A DNA stretch of 64,000 nt from Sphingomonas sp. LY29 (GTDB lineage: Bacteria; Pseudomonadota; Alphaproteobacteria; Sphingomonadales; Sphingomonadaceae): positions 496,001-560,000 of the forward strand of contig NZ_CP141587.1 of assembly GCF_035593985.1 (NCBI RefSeq), in the 5' to 3' direction. Below, piece by piece: positions 53,259-62,844 of this stretch. Position 1 is the first letter of the stretch; every line of letters begins with the position of its first letter. A program made the position numbers and the translations under genes. The notes under the pieces are model-generated. The model did no database searches, had not been told where the DNA came from, and saw only the letters and a program-made list of their open reading frames with translations.

Positions 53259-56200
53259 GCGTTTTCGCTTGCCGGCACTTCCCGCGCTTCACGAAAGCGT
53301 CGAACCCAAACCCTCAGAAGCGCGAGAAGCAACTCGATGTCGACCGGCTTTGCGATATAATCGGACGCACCGGCATCAAGGCACTTCTGTCGGTCCTCCT
53401 TCATCGCCTTCGCGGTCACGGCGATCAGCGGCAATTGAGCGTGAGAGGGACGACTGCGGATCTCCTGCATCGTTTGATAGCCATCCATTTCAGGCATCAT
53501 GATATCGATCAGCGCGACGTCAATGTCCCGTTGGCTTTCAAGAATCTCGATCCCTTCTCGTCCGCGTTCTGCATGAACGACGGTTACGTCGTAACTTTCC
53601 AGCACGCTTGTCAGCGAGAAAATGTTGCGAATATCGTCGTCGACAATGAGAACCTTGGCACCGCCCAAGATCTTGTGATCTTCCGAACGTGCTGGTGACG
53701 CCAGCGCCTTGCGAGCTTGCGCGATTTTGCGTTTCGGTCGGCCATCATTGGCAACCTTAAGCAGGCCCGTGAAAATCTTCTTCAACTGGCGCTCGTCCGC
53801 GGGCTTGGTCGTCACCCCCGATGCACCCATCGCCTTTGCGGCCGACGCTTTGTCGGTACCGGTAATAACGTGTACCGGAAGATCGGCCGTATCGTGATCA
53901 TGCCGTAAGAGATCCAACAGAACTAGGCCGTCGATATCGGAAAGATTGAGATCCAGCGTCAACGCCGTCGGCCTTAGTTTCCGAGCCATCTGAAGCGTGC
54001 CCGCGCCCGCGGTCGAGACAACCCCTTTCATGCCGACGCTCCGTGCGGCGTCGAGAAGAATTGCGGCGAACGTCGGATCGTCTTCAACGATCAATACGAA
54101 TGGTTCTTGACCCAGGATGTCGCGATCGTCGGCGACTTCAAAGCCAGTTGGAAGTGCGGTCGGAACCACGGCGCCGCTGTTCTCGAAACCAGCCGAGGAG
54201 CGACTTATTCCCGAGCCGACCTTCGTTGTGCTGGCCGGCTTGAGTGGGATGAAGAGCGTGAATGTCGATCCCGAGCCCGAGGTTGATTGAACCTTAAGCT
54301 CGCCGCCAAGTAGGCGGGCAATTTCGCGACTGATCGACAGGCCGAGACCAGTCCCGCCGTATTTGCGACTTGTCGTACCGTCTGCCTGTTGGAAGGCCTC
54401 GAAAATTAGCTTCTGCTTGTCATCCGGGATGCCGATCCCCGTGTCGATAACCGAGATTGCAACGGCCTCGTCACCGGGCTTTAGGATTGGATGACTGCTG
54501 CTCCATCCCGACTGCACTATCTCGACATTCAGCGTGACACTGCCGGACGCCGTAAATTTGAACGCGTTCGACAGTAGATTGAGAACAATCTGCTGCAGAC
54601 GCTTTTCGTCAGTCCGAATGGCGCTTGGCAAGCGAGGATCAAGCCGGACGTCGAAGTGGAGCCCCTTATCGTTCGCAAGCTGCCGGAAGGTCCGCTCCAT
54701 GTGTTGCCGAAGGGACGTGATTGGCATGTCGCCGATGTCGATGGTCACCGTTCCAGACTCGATTTTGGACAGGTCAAGAATGTCATTGATGAGGCTTAGA
54801 AGGTCGGCGCCTGCGGAGTGAATCGTACGGGCGAAGTCGACCTGCTTCTCATTGAGGTTTCCGTTCGGATTGTCGCTGAGGAGCTTGGAGAGGATGAGCA
54901 GGGAATTAAGCGGCGTCCGCAGCTCGTGGCTCATGTTTGCCAGGAACTCCGATTTATATTTCGAGGTTAGCGCAAGTTGCTCCGCTTTCTCCTCAAGCGC
55001 GCCGCGCGCCCTTTCGATCTCCAAGTTCTTTGCTTCTACCTGCTTCTTTTCATTCTCGAGAGCGACTGCTTTCTCCTGAAGCTCCTCGTTGGTATTGTGT
55101 AGCTCCTCCTGCTTGGTGGTCAGCTCGGTCTGGCGCGCCTGCAGTTCGTGCGTGAGAAGCTGAGATTGTGCGAGCAGGCCTTCGGTCCGCATGGTCGCAG
55201 CAATCGTGTTCAGAACGATACCAATCGACTCCATCAACTGATCAAGAAAGCTTTGGTGCGTTTCGTTAAATTCGCCGAACGAAGCGAGCTCGATCACGGC
55301 CTTCACTTCGTCCTCGAACAACGCCGGCATAATATTGACGTTAGCGGGTTGCGCGTGACCCAGCCCCGAGCCGATACGGATGAAGTCGGGAGGCGAATCT
55401 TTAAGGAGGATTGGGCGCTTGTCCGCAGCGGCCTGACCCACCAGTCCCTCGCGAAGCTTGAACCGTTCTTTCAGCTCGTCGGTCCGCTCGGCGCCGTAAC
55501 TAGCCACCAGTTCGAGCGTCGTTTCTTCCGCATCGGGATTTGTGACGTAAAAGACTCCGTATTGCGCGTTCACCAACGGCGCCAGTTCAGACATGATCAG
55601 GTTCGATACGGTCGCCAGATCGCGCTCGCCCTGAAGCATTCGGCTGAAACGGGCGAGATTGGTCTTGAGCCAGTCTTGCTCGGCGTTCTTAAGCGTCTGA
55701 TCCTTAAGATTGCCGATCATCTCGTTAATGTTGTCTTTGAGCGAGGCCATTTCGCCTGAGGCTTCAACGGCGATCGATCGAGTGAGATCGCCCTTTGTCA
55801 CCGCGGTCGCAACCTCGGCAATCGATCGCACTTGGTTCGTCAGGTTCGCTGCCAACTGATTGACGTTGTCCGTCAAATCGCGCCACAGGCCAGCGGCTCC
55901 CGGCACGCGGGCCTGACCACCCAGTCGACCTTCGATGCCGACCTCTCTCGCCATATTGGTGACCTGGTCGCCGAACGTCGACAGCGTGTCGATCATGAAA
56001 TTGATGGTTTCCGCCAGTGCCGCGATTTCGCCTTTTGCGTCGACCGTCAGCTTTCGCTTGAGATTTCCTTGCGCGACAGCCGTTACGACCTCGGCGATAC
56101 CACGCACTTGGTTGGTCAGGTTGGTCGCCATCAAGTTCACGTTGTCAGTCAGGTCCTTCCATGTGCCGCCGACGCCGGGAACTTGGGCCTGCCCGCCAAG

Positions 56201-58639
56201 CTTGCCCTCCGTACCAACCTCGCGGGCCACACGAGTGACTTCCGACGCGAAGCCGTTGAGCTGATCGACCATGACGTTGATCGTGTCTTTGAGGGCAAGG
56301 ATCTCGCCCTTTACATCGACGGTGATCTTGCGCGAGAGGTCACCTCGAGCAACCGCGGTCGTGACGTCAGCAATGTTGCGAACCTGGCCGGTGAGATTGT
56401 CCGCCATCAGGTTCACGTTATCGGTCAAATCCTTCCACGTGCCGGCGACATCCTGTACCTGCGCTTGACCTCCAAGCTTTCCCTCAGTGCCAACCTCTCT
56501 CGCCACGCGGGTCACTTCAGACGCAAAGCTGTTCAGCTGATCCACCATCGTGTTGATGGTGTTCTTGAGCTCAAGAATCTCACCTTTCACGTCCACGGTG
56601 ATCTTCTTGGAAAGGTCACCCAGCGCAACTGCGGTCGTCACTTCGGCAATATTGCGCACCTGGCCTGTAAGGTTCGCCGCCATCGCATTAACATTGTCGG
56701 TCAGATCCTTCCACGTGCCGCCCACCCCGGGCACCTGCGCCTGGCCGCCAAGCTTCCCTTCGGTGCCCACTTCGCGGGCAACACGAGTAACTTCGGACGC
56801 AAATCCGTTCAGCTGATCGACCATGACGTTGATCGTATTTTTGAGCTCGAGGATTTCGCCCTTCACGTCGACGGTAATCTTCTTGGACAAGTCGCCGCGC
56901 GCCACCGCGGTTGTGACTTCGGCGATGTTGCGGACCTGCCCAGTCAGATTACCCGCCATTAGGTTCACGCTGTCCGTTAAATCAGCCCAAGTGCCGCCGA
57001 CGCCCGGAACCTGAGCCTGCCCGCCAAGCTTACCTTCTGAGCCCACTTCACGCGCCACGCGGGTCACTTCGGACGCGAAGCTGTTGAGCTGATCGACCAT
57101 CGTATTGATGGTGTTTTTTAGCTCTAAAATTTCGCCGCGAACGTCCACAGTGATCTTCTTTGACAAGTCACCGCCGGCGACCGCTGTCGTCACCTCGGCA
57201 ATGTTGCGCACCTGGCCGGTAAGATTGCCGGCCATCAGGTTCACGCTGTCTGTCAGATCCGCCCAAGTGCCCGCGACGCCTTCAACCTGTGCCTGACCGC
57301 CGAGCTTGCCTTCAGATCCGACCTCGCGCGCAACGCGGGTAACTTCGGACGCAAAGCTATTGAGCTGATCGACCATCGTGTTGATGGTGTCTTTGAGTTC
57401 GAGAATTTCACCGCGCACGTCGACCGTGATCTTCTTCGAAAGATCGCCCTTTGCGACCGCCGTCGTGACCTCGGCGATATTACGGACCTGGCCCGTAAGA
57501 TTGGCCGCCATCAAGTTCACGTTGTCAGTCAAATCAGCCCAGGTTCCGGCCACGCCCGGTACCTGAGCCTGTCCCCCGAGCTTACCTTCGGTGCCCACTT
57601 CGCGAGCGACGCGGGTCACTTCCGACGCAAACCCGTTGAGCTGATCGACCATCACGTTGATCGTGTTTTTGAGCTCGAGGATTTCGCCTTTCACGTCGAC
57701 GGTGATCTTCTTAGACAAGTCGCCGCGGGCAACCGCCGTCGTCACTTCCGCGATGTTGCGAACCTGGCCCGTAAGGTTGTCGGCCATCAGGTTCACGTTG
57801 TCGGTCAAATCCTTCCAAGTGCCTCCGACGCCTTCGACCCTGGCTTGACCTCCAAGCTTGCCTTCGGTGCCCACTTCACGGGCGACGCGAGTAACTTCGC
57901 TTGCGAAGGCATTGAGCTGATCCACCATTACGTTGATGGTGTTCTTCAACTCAAGGATTTCGCCGCGCACCTCCACGGTGATCTTTTTGGACAAGTCGCC
58001 CCGAGCGACCGCCGTGGTCACCTCGGCGATGTTGCGAACCTGGCCGGTGAGGTTGGTGGCCATCGCGTTGACGTTATCGGTCAAGTCTTTCCAGGTGCCC
58101 GCGACGCCCCTCACCCTGGCCTGGCCACCGAGCTTGCCTTCGGTGCCCACCTCTCGCGCAACGCGGGTTACCTCCGATGCAAAGCTACCAAGCTGCTCGA
58201 CCATGGTATTGACGACCTTGCCGATGCGTAGAAACTCGCCACGCAGTTCCCGGCCGTCGATCTCGACGGCCATCGACTGGGAAAGGTCCCCCTTGGCGAC
58301 CGCGCCGATGACTCTGGCAACCTCGGTCGTCGGCTGCACCATGTCCTCGATCAGCTCGTTGACTGCTCTGAGCTTTAAGTCCCACCCACCGGCCGCGCCG
58401 CGAACATGAGCGCGCTGACTGATCTTGCCTTCCTTGCCGACCACAATGGCAAGCCGCTCGAATTCCTTGGTGATAGACTCATTCAGGTCGACGACCTCGT
58501 TGAAAAGGCGCGCGACTTCTTCGTCCACACCGTCTCCACTCTCAGGCATCCGGACGGAAAAGTCGCCCTTTCGTAGAGCCCTGAGAGCGTGCAGCAGTTG
58601 TTTGCGATCTAGCGTCGGGGGCAATAGCGAATGAGTCAC
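53255..58639 (-). CDS. Giant hybrid histidine kinase with about ten tandem HAMP-type units
   Basis: 1794 residues from GTG 58639, which has GGAG six bases upstream (TTG 58651 is the longer option). No membrane helix. Residues ~20-980 are ten units of 92 residues of HAMP pairs ([20 protein letters not shown] ... [20 protein letters not shown] ... [15 protein letters not shown]), then a GAF domain (~985-1150), coiled coil, HisKA ([17 protein letters not shown]), HATPase ([38 protein letters not shown]) and two receivers (IVEDDPTFA / [11 protein letters not shown] and IVDDDIRNI / [11 protein letters not shown]). The layout resembles group III fungal osmosensor kinases (Nik1) and bacterial relatives. 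Coupled to a second hybrid kinase. Confidence 0.93.
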   Translation of the reverse strand: MTHSLLPPTLDRKQLLHALRALRKGDFSVRMPESGDGVDEEVARLFNEVVDLNESITKEFERLAIVVGKEGKISQRAHVRGAAGGWDLKLRAVNELIEDMVQPTTEVARVIGAVAKGDLSQSMAVEIDGRELRGEFLRIGKVVNTMVEQLGSFASEVTRVAREVGTEGKLGGQARVRGVAGTWKDLTDNVNAMATNLTGQVRNIAEVTTAVARGDLSKKITVEVRGEILELKNTINVMVDQLNAFASEVTRVAREVGTEGKLGGQARVEGVGGTWKDLTDNVNLMADNLTGQVRNIAEVTTAVARGDLSKKITVDVKGEILELKNTINVMVDQLNGFASEVTRVAREVGTEGKLGGQAQVPGVAGTWADLTDNVNLMAANLTGQVRNIAEVTTAVAKGDLSKKITVDVRGEILELKDTINTMVDQLNSFASEVTRVAREVGSEGKLGGQAQVEGVAGTWADLTDSVNLMAGNLTGQVRNIAEVTTAVAGGDLSKKITVDVRGEILELKNTINTMVDQLNSFASEVTRVAREVGSEGKLGGQAQVPGVGGTWADLTDSVNLMAGNLTGQVRNIAEVTTAVARGDLSKKITVDVKGEILELKNTINVMVDQLNGFASEVTRVAREVGTEGKLGGQAQVPGVGGTWKDLTDNVNAMAANLTGQVRNIAEVTTAVALGDLSKKITVDVKGEILELKNTINTMVDQLNSFASEVTRVAREVGTEGKLGGQAQVQDVAGTWKDLTDNVNLMADNLTGQVRNIADVTTAVARGDLSRKITVDVKGEILALKDTINVMVDQLNGFASEVTRVAREVGTEGKLGGQAQVPGVGGTWKDLTDNVNLMATNLTNQVRGIAEVVTAVAQGNLKRKLTVDAKGEIAALAETINFMIDTLSTFGDQVTNMAREVGIEGRLGGQARVPGAAGLWRDLTDNVNQLAANLTNQVRSIAEVATAVTKGDLTRSIAVEASGEMASLKDNINEMIGNLKDQTLKNAEQDWLKTNLARFSRMLQGERDLATVSNLIMSELAPLVNAQYGVFYVTNPDAEETTLELVASYGAERTDELKERFKLREGLVGQAAADKRPILLKDSPPDFIRIGSGLGHAQPANVNIMPALFEDEVKAVIELASFGEFNETHQSFLDQLMESIGIVLNTIAATMRTEGLLAQSQLLTHELQARQTELTTKQEELHNTNEELQEKAVALENEKKQVEAKNLEIERARGALEEKAEQLALTSKYKSEFLANMSHELRTPLNSLLILSKLLSDNPNGNLNEKQVDFARTIHSAGADLLSLINDILDLSKIESGTVTIDIGDMPITSLRQHMERTFRQLANDKGLHFDVRLDPRLPSAIRTDEKRLQQIVLNLLSNAFKFTASGSVTLNVEIVQSGWSSSHPILKPGDEAVAISVIDTGIGIPDDKQKLIFEAFQQADGTTSRKYGGTGLGLSISREIARLLGGELKVQSTSGSGSTFTLFIPLKPASTTKVGSGISRSSAGFENSGAVVPTALPTGFEVADDRDILGQEPFVLIVEDDPTFAAILLDAARSVGMKGVVSTAGAGTLQMARKLRPTALTLDLNLSDIDGLVLLDLLRHDHDTADLPVHVITGTDKASAAKAMGASGVTTKPADERQLKKIFTGLLKVANDGRPKRKIAQARKALASPARSEDHKILGGAKVLIVDDDIRNIFSLTSVLESYDVTVVHAERGREGIEILESQRDIDVALIDIMMPEMDGYQTMQEIRSRPSHAQLPLIAVTAKAMKEDRQKCLDAGASDYIAKPVDIELLLALLRVWVRRFREAREVPASENA
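55976..58183 (-). repeat. Tandem 276-bp coding repeats (eight close copies)
   Basis: Eight consecutive units of exactly 92 codons encode HAMP-type repeats of the giant kinase; the encoded units differ mainly at the QARV/QAQV...GV and WKDL/WADL positions. A ninth, more divergent unit lies at 55700-55975 and a divergent first unit upstream of 58183. The regular length suggests unequal crossing-over; silent differences in DNA show that copies are not recent perfect duplicates. Confidence 0.9.
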
Positions 58640-58732
58640 TTGATACTCCAACGGGAACTAGCAGGCTTTTCCTATGCCGCATGCCAGCCGTAATCAAACA
58701 GCATCAAGCGAAGGCTCCACCGACCAATGACG

Positions 58733-58999
58733 TCAGGAGCGCCCGAAATTTTTTCGACCGACTGCGATTAGGATGATGCCGAAGGCCGTCAGCCGAAAAA
58801 GATAAATGTATCCGCGATCCTCTGTCGGAATGTCGAGAAGGGCGGACGTAGCCTGCCCCGCTCCCAAGAAGGCAAACGCCAACGCGAAGGCCAAAAACAG
58901 ATTGTCGCGAGACTGTCTCCAGAACGACAGAAAGACCAAGCTGCAAACCGCAAAGCAAGCTACGACGCTGCCCGACAGGAACGTCAAAAGGTTCGTCAT
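58733..58999 (-). CDS. DUF5985-type small membrane protein
   Basis: 88 residues from ATG 58999 with three hydrophobic helices: FLSGSVVACFAVCSLVFLSF, LFLAFALAFAFLGAGQATSA and YIYLFRLTAFGIILIAVG. The FWRQSRDNLFLAFA segment between helices 1 and 2 is characteristic of the family. Function unknown. The start overlaps the stop of the sister DUF5985 gene by 4 bases; both follow a winged-helix regulator. Confidence 0.75.
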   Translation of the reverse strand: MTNLLTFLSGSVVACFAVCSLVFLSFWRQSRDNLFLAFALAFAFLGAGQATSALLDIPTEDRGYIYLFRLTAFGIILIAVGRKNFGRS

Positions 59000-59277
59000 T
59001 CCGCGTCCTTTGCTACGCACCAAATTGCGCCCCAAAGCATCGATACGGCCGCCAAAAGCGAGAAGCCCAATCTTATCACTCGCAAGTCCGCATCGGGCCA
59101 GACTAAGTGATCCAGAACCAACACCAGATTGTTTGCTGCCAAAAAAGTGAAACAAACACCGCTCCAAAATAGCAGAGGCATTCTATTCTTGCGAAAACTA
59201 CGAACGAGGACAAAGGCGCAGGCCATGCTCGTCAGCAAGCACAGCACGTAAACGATCGCCGGTAAGAGGTCATTCAT
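58996..59277 (-). CDS. DUF5985-type small membrane protein, sister copy
   Basis: 93 residues from ATG 59277. Three hydrophobic helices (AIVYVLCLLTSMACAFVLVR, PLLFWSGVCFTFLAANNLVL, LGFSLLAAVSMLWGAIWCV) with the RSFRKNRMPLLFWSG linker typical of this family. Paralogous to the next gene and overlapping it by 4 bases; it overlaps the preceding winged-helix gene by 8 bases. The pair may form a heteromeric membrane unit; no activity is known. Confidence 0.75.
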   Translation of the reverse strand: MNDLLPAIVYVLCLLTSMACAFVLVRSFRKNRMPLLFWSGVCFTFLAANNLVLVLDHLVWPDADLRVIRLGFSLLAAVSMLWGAIWCVAKDAE

Positions 59278-59647
59278 CGTTCGATTTCCCCAGCTTAAAG
59301 GCGTCTGAGAAGGCAGCCAGACTACGGGATTGGAACTGAACGATCGCGCGCCGTATCGAGTTCGGCTTCCGCTGATAGAGATCTTCTGCTCGTTCCACAC
59401 TTGCAGCCACCAGCCTACTACAAGGCATGTAGATCGCCGTTCCTGTGTCGCAGGACACTAGGCCTGCCGCCGAGAGGCTTTCGAGAGCTTGTGAAACCAC
59501 GTGATCACTCGCGCGCAAGCGCTCGATCAAGATGTTTCGACTACACGCTCCACCCGCGCGCTTCAGGGTGAAAAGTAACTCAAGAGCCCAGATCGAGGTG
59601 AACGTTGAGGCGATGAAGGCTAAGGTTTCGTCGTCATTCGTTTGCAC
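59270..59647 (-). CDS. Winged-helix regulator-like protein
   Basis: 125 residues. Residues ~15-75 look like a winged helix: TSIWALELLFTLKRAGGACS, RNILIERLRASDHVVSQALE and SLSAAGLVSCDTGTAIYMPC (the wing). The remaining ~50 residues are helical and charged. It is the first gene of a three-gene run with two DUF5985 membrane proteins, overlapping the next start by 8 bases, so it may sense through them or control their expression. Confidence 0.68.
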   Translation of the reverse strand: MQTNDDETLAFIASTFTSIWALELLFTLKRAGGACSRNILIERLRASDHVVSQALESLSAAGLVSCDTGTAIYMPCSRLVAASVERAEDLYQRKPNSIRRAIVQFQSRSLAAFSDAFKLGKSNDE

Positions 59648-60108
59648 ATCGCCTCTCTAAGCGAACGAGAACGACCGATCTAGACGCTCAAACAGTTTGT
59701 AGCGAGAAAAGCGGGCGAGATGACACTTCCTGGCCGGACTTTCCCGAAAGCGGTGAGTCTGCTTCCCGGTGCGGATTGCGAGATTCAGACGCTCAGTTAT
59801 GAAATTGCAAATGCCCTGTCGTTTCCCAATGCGGCAGTCGGGCACCTGAATTGCTTAGCGCCCGACGATTTGAGGAAGAGATTGGCCGGCTGAGCGCCGT
59901 ATTGGTGAAGAAGCTCCGGCGGTTACAACAAATTTGCGATTACGCATGATTTGCTTCCTTTCACGGAGAGAAGGCTTGGCGCCTCCGTGCACGTTTCGGT
60001 CCTCTGCAAGAGCGTTTGTTTCCCCAGAGACTCTAAATCTGCCGCAATAGGTTTTTGCATCGCTTGGGTACTTTGCACGTTTTGGCCCATGAGACCTTGA
60101 AAGGCGGC
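59648..60108. other. Divergent intergenic region
   Basis: About 460 bases between the winged-helix gene (minus) and the receiver gene (plus). No supported gene; short frames only. Promoters for both sides are expected but none could be placed with confidence. Confidence 0.4.
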
Positions 60109-60477
60109 ATGATGGTTTTAACCGGTAAGAGGGTCCTTGTTATTGAAGACTCTCCCTTAATTGCCACCGCTGCAGCTGACATTTTGGTAGACCTAGGCTG
60201 CATTGTCCTCGGTCCGGTGGGCAACATGGCCGATGCTCGTCAACTCTGCGAGAACGAGATGGTCGACGCCGCCCTAGTCGACCTCAACATCCGCGGCACG
60301 AAAGCCTTCGCTCTTCTAAAGATCTTGTCAGACAGGCAGATACCTTTCGTCCTCACCAGCGGATATGCTGATTGGTCGATGCCGGAAGAGTGGCGACAAT
60401 CTGTAAGGGTCCAAAAACCTTACAGTTTTGACATGGTGCAGCTGTCGCTGACAAAAGCCCTTATGGAGAACTCATGA
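60109..60477 (+). CDS. Single-domain receiver response regulator
   Basis: About 122 residues from ATG 60109 (AAAGG four bases upstream; the next codon is also ATG). Receiver features: VLVIEDSPLIATAAADILVD, DAALVDLNIRGTKAFALL with phospho-acceptor Asp, TSGYAD and the final Lys in RVQKPYSFDMV. This shape (VIEDSPLIA, VDLNIRG) is the subgroup of small receivers often encoded near HWE kinases and the PhyR general stress pathway in Alphaproteobacteria. The stop overlaps the next tiny gene by 4 bases. Confidence 0.88.
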   Translation: MMVLTGKRVLVIEDSPLIATAAADILVDLGCIVLGPVGNMADARQLCENEMVDAALVDLNIRGTKAFALLKILSDRQIPFVLTSGYADWSMPEEWRQSVRVQKPYSFDMVQLSLTKALMENS

Positions 60478-60659
60478 GCGGCGTCGTCGATCAGTATAGA
60501 AGAATGGCGGAAGAAGCGCGCATATATGCGGAGGCAGCCTCTCTTCCGAATGTCCGACGGATGCATCTACAAAGTGCGGCGCGCCTGGATGAGATCATAG
60601 CTGGCCTTGAAAGGGTTGCTGAGGCTAAAGTTCGCAACGAGAATGCCAAGGTGACTTAG
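60474..60659 (+). CDS. 61-residue helical protein coupled to the receiver gene
   Basis: ATG overlaps the receiver stop (ATGA). The sequence is two amphipathic helices (YRRMAEEARIYAEAASLPNV and RRMHLQSAARLDEIIAGLER) of the AExAxxAxLPNVRxxxLxxA pattern seen in many tiny Sphingomonadales proteins. No enzyme or DNA-binding motif. Coupling implies a role tied to the receiver, perhaps as binding partner; this is inference. Confidence 0.7.
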   Translation: MSGVVDQYRRMAEEARIYAEAASLPNVRRMHLQSAARLDEIIAGLERVAEAKVRNENAKVT

Positions 60660-61010
60660 CGACCCCGCGAGTGACCGAATTTCGAGATTTTTGAACCGCG
60701 AAAACCGTGGAACCTGCGGATGAGCAGCCATGATGGAAGCGTCAATTCACCGCCCTCGGCGCTGGCGCGCCCGAGAAGTGCCGGAGGGCACGTCTATCTT
60801 TAGGGTGAAGTTAAAAGCGCGAAAACGCGCTGACTAAGGCCGCTACGTCTTCGATAGGGCCCTCAATTTGAGTACTTTCTGTTCAGGAGCATTTTCCATC
60901 GTCCGCATCGCGTTCGACGTGTCTTTCGCTATGTGGCTATCGATCCACAGCGAACATTCGGTTTCGGCTCGATCGGTAGCCTGAATTAGATCAGGCGGTC
61001 AGGGCCACGA
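60660..61010. other. Intergenic region with a minus-strand hairpin
   Basis: About 350 bases between the convergent tiny gene and lipoprotein gene. AGCGCG/CGCGCT at 60816-60831 (loop AAAA on plus) is followed on the minus strand by TTTAA, a possible weak terminator for the lipoprotein transcript. No gene seen. Confidence 0.4.
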
Positions 61011-61493
61011 TCATTCGGCGGTGATGACAGCCGTGGTGCCGCGCTCGTTCTGGGGCGCTTTCTTCCAGCCGGCGACATCAAAACCGCGTTCATGGAGACA
61101 ACCGGTCACTGCTGTCATGATCGCTTTTTCCCTCTTGGCGCGCTTCATCTTAGCCATGCCCCATGCCCCGCCGACAATTGCAAAGGGCAGCAGTACAATT
61201 GTCGCTGACGCTGCAGCGAGCCCGCCATATCCGCCGATCGCGGCTCCTGTTCCGAGACCGACGGCAGCGGTCGTCGCGCCTGCCGCCGCACCCACACCGA
61301 GCGAGGCGGAGCGGCCCTTTTGGTCAAGCTTGCCTTCCACAAGCAGCTGGTTGCAGATCGCATAGGCCTGGTCGAACGCGGCAAGGTTAGATTGTGGCGC
61401 TGCGAGAGTCGGTTTGAACTCACGCGGCCGCGATGAGCAACCTCCGAGGATCAGGCAGGCGCAGGCCATGACCACCAAGAGATTGCGATGCAT
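61011..61493 (-). CDS. Lipoprotein with glycine-zipper region
   Basis: 160 residues: lipoprotein signal with lipobox LILGGCSS (Cys19), a short periplasmic helix with two Cys (AYAICNQLLVEGKLDQKGR), a Gly/Ala-rich zipper (GVGAAAGATTAAVGLGTGAA then IGGYGGLAAASATIVLLPFA) able to insert in or pack on a membrane, and a charged tail with CLHERGFDVAGW. Glycine-zipper lipoproteins of this kind occur in the envelope of many Proteobacteria, function mostly unknown. Single gene. Confidence 0.8.
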   Translation of the reverse strand: MHRNLLVVMACACLILGGCSSRPREFKPTLAAPQSNLAAFDQAYAICNQLLVEGKLDQKGRSASLGVGAAAGATTAAVGLGTGAAIGGYGGLAAASATIVLLPFAIVGGAWGMAKMKRAKREKAIMTAVTGCLHERGFDVAGWKKAPQNERGTTAVITAE

Positions 61494-61831
61494 GGATTGT
61501 CCCCCCGTTTCCCCGCGACCATTTGGTCGGAGGGCCGCCGCGTAAAGTCAAGCTAATGCAACCGAACGCTTCTGGGGGTCTCCTGAGTCCGCTTCCCCTC
61601 GTAACGGACGTTTTGTGCTGCCCCTCCCCCTTGTTTCGGGACACAGCCCTGCCCTCGTCTAGGTTTTTCGCCTGCTGCATCGCGATCAGTCCGTCGACAT
61701 GGCAATCTGGCATTCACCTACGCTGGATGATAACAGGCCTCGATGACCTTCTTGATCGCCCGCGCCAGCTATTATCGCCCCTTCACGGTGGGAAGCAGCT
61801 GACGCGCGTCTGATTGACAAGCAACCGCCCG
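61494..61831. other. Leader/intergenic region upstream of phenylalanine hydroxylase
   Basis: About 340 bases between divergent genes with no supported ORF. It ends in a strong hairpin (next entry), so a short non-coding transcript or a regulated leader could be made from here. Confidence 0.45.
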
Positions 61832-61861
61832 CCCGCCCGACACCGTCCGGCGGGTTTTTTT
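61832..61861 (+). terminator. Terminator-like hairpin 18 bases before the phhA start (possible attenuator)
   Basis: CCCGCC (61832-61837) pairs with GGCGGG (61849-61854); after one C-C mismatch GAC/GTC add three pairs around a 3-base loop; seven T follow (61855-61861). No gene ends upstream on this strand, and the ATG of the hydroxylase is only 18 bases further, so the structure would be inside its leader unless transcription begins after it. Confidence 0.7.
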
Positions 61862-61879
61862 GTGCCTGGAGAATTTGTG

Positions 61880-62623
61880 ATGCTCGCTGAAGTCAACAAT
61901 GCGGCCCGTAGCTCGCACTGGCAAAGGTTCTTGGTCGATCAGTCGTGGACGACGTTCACGCCCGACGACCACGCCGTTTGGGATGAGCTCTTCGCCCGGC
62001 AGATGCAGCTTCTTCGCGGCCGTGTCGTCAGCCCCTTCTTCGAGGGGGTCGACGAATTGGGTCTTCGTGACCCTGGTGTGCCCAACCTGTCACGCTTGAA
62101 CGAGCGACTTGTCGAGCGGACTGGTTGGCGCTGCGTGTCGGTCGCGGGTCTCGTCCCCGATGAAGCGTTCTTCGCCATGCTCGCCGCACGGCTGTTCCCG
62201 ATCGGCAACTTCATTCGAAGCAGGACGCAGATGGACTATCTGAAAGAGCCCGACTGCTTCCACGACATTTTCGGTCACGTGCCCATGCTCGCGGACCCGC
62301 GGATGGCGTCGGCGATGCGGTCGGTCGGCGAGTTTGGCCTGGAGGCAATCGCTTCCGGTGAAGGTCAGGTGGTCGCGCGTCTCTACTGGCACACCGTTGA
62401 ATTCGGCCTGTGCAAGGAAGACGGCGAGCTTCGCATCCTCGGTGCTGGTCTTGCGTCAAGTTTCGGAGAGGCGCGCGCAAGTCTCGAGGATCCCTCCATC
62501 GATCGTCGACGCTTCACCTTCGAGGCGGCGACGGCTTCGCCATATCGCCATGATGCGATGCAGCCGCTTTACTTCGTATCCGACAATTTTGAGGCAGCCA
62601 TCGCCGCTTTGCATCGACGCTGA
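61880..62623 (+). CDS. phhA: Phenylalanine 4-monooxygenase
   Basis: Iron- and pterin-dependent enzyme turning phenylalanine and O2 into tyrosine, the first step of phenylalanine breakdown. 247 residues, the length of bacterial PhhA, from ATG 61880 with GGAG eight bases upstream (an earlier frame opening at 61814 lies across the terminator). Fe ligands are visible: HDIFGHVP gives His128 and His133, and YWHTVEFG gives Glu174. Also FFEGVDELGLRDPGVPNLSR as the N-terminal family region and ILGAGLASSFGEA near the active-site lid. No dehydratase gene (phhB) is adjacent. Confidence 0.94.
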   Translation: MLAEVNNAARSSHWQRFLVDQSWTTFTPDDHAVWDELFARQMQLLRGRVVSPFFEGVDELGLRDPGVPNLSRLNERLVERTGWRCVSVAGLVPDEAFFAMLAARLFPIGNFIRSRTQMDYLKEPDCFHDIFGHVPMLADPRMASAMRSVGEFGLEAIASGEGQVVARLYWHTVEFGLCKEDGELRILGAGLASSFGEARASLEDPSIDRRRFTFEAATASPYRHDAMQPLYFVSDNFEAAIAALHRR

Positions 62624-62790
62624 TTTGGCTCGCAGCCCGCGGCGCTACAGCTAGACCGGCGCAGCTCGCATCCCACTTTACTCTATTTCGGGGAAAAGCG
62701 GACTGTCAGCTTACGGTCATGCAAAATCTACCATGCGACTAAAGATTTGAGCTTCGCGGCGGCCCCTCCCGTTAAGACCGCCATCGGATC

Positions 62791-62815
62791 GGAACGACAC
62801 TGATTGCGCACGGTT
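62791..62815 (+). promoter_or_regulatory. Possible EcfG-type (general stress sigma) promoter
   Basis: GGAAC at 62791-62795, then 16 bases, then GGTT at 62812-62815, close to the EcfG consensus GGAAC-N16/17-CGTT with one mismatch. It sits 29 bases before the hemerythrin start codon, a proper distance for a short leader. Confidence 0.4.
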
Positions 62816-62844
62816 TCTCACCTATCACGCAAGGGAGTTTCATC

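Noticed and set aside
55832..56962. 376-codon plus-strand frame antisense to the HAMP repeats
   Set aside because: It exists only because the repeats preserve an open antisense frame; repetition mirrors the coding strand.
55976..58183. CRISPR-like array
   Set aside because: The repeats are 276-bp coding units in one reading frame without spacers; they encode HAMP-type domains.
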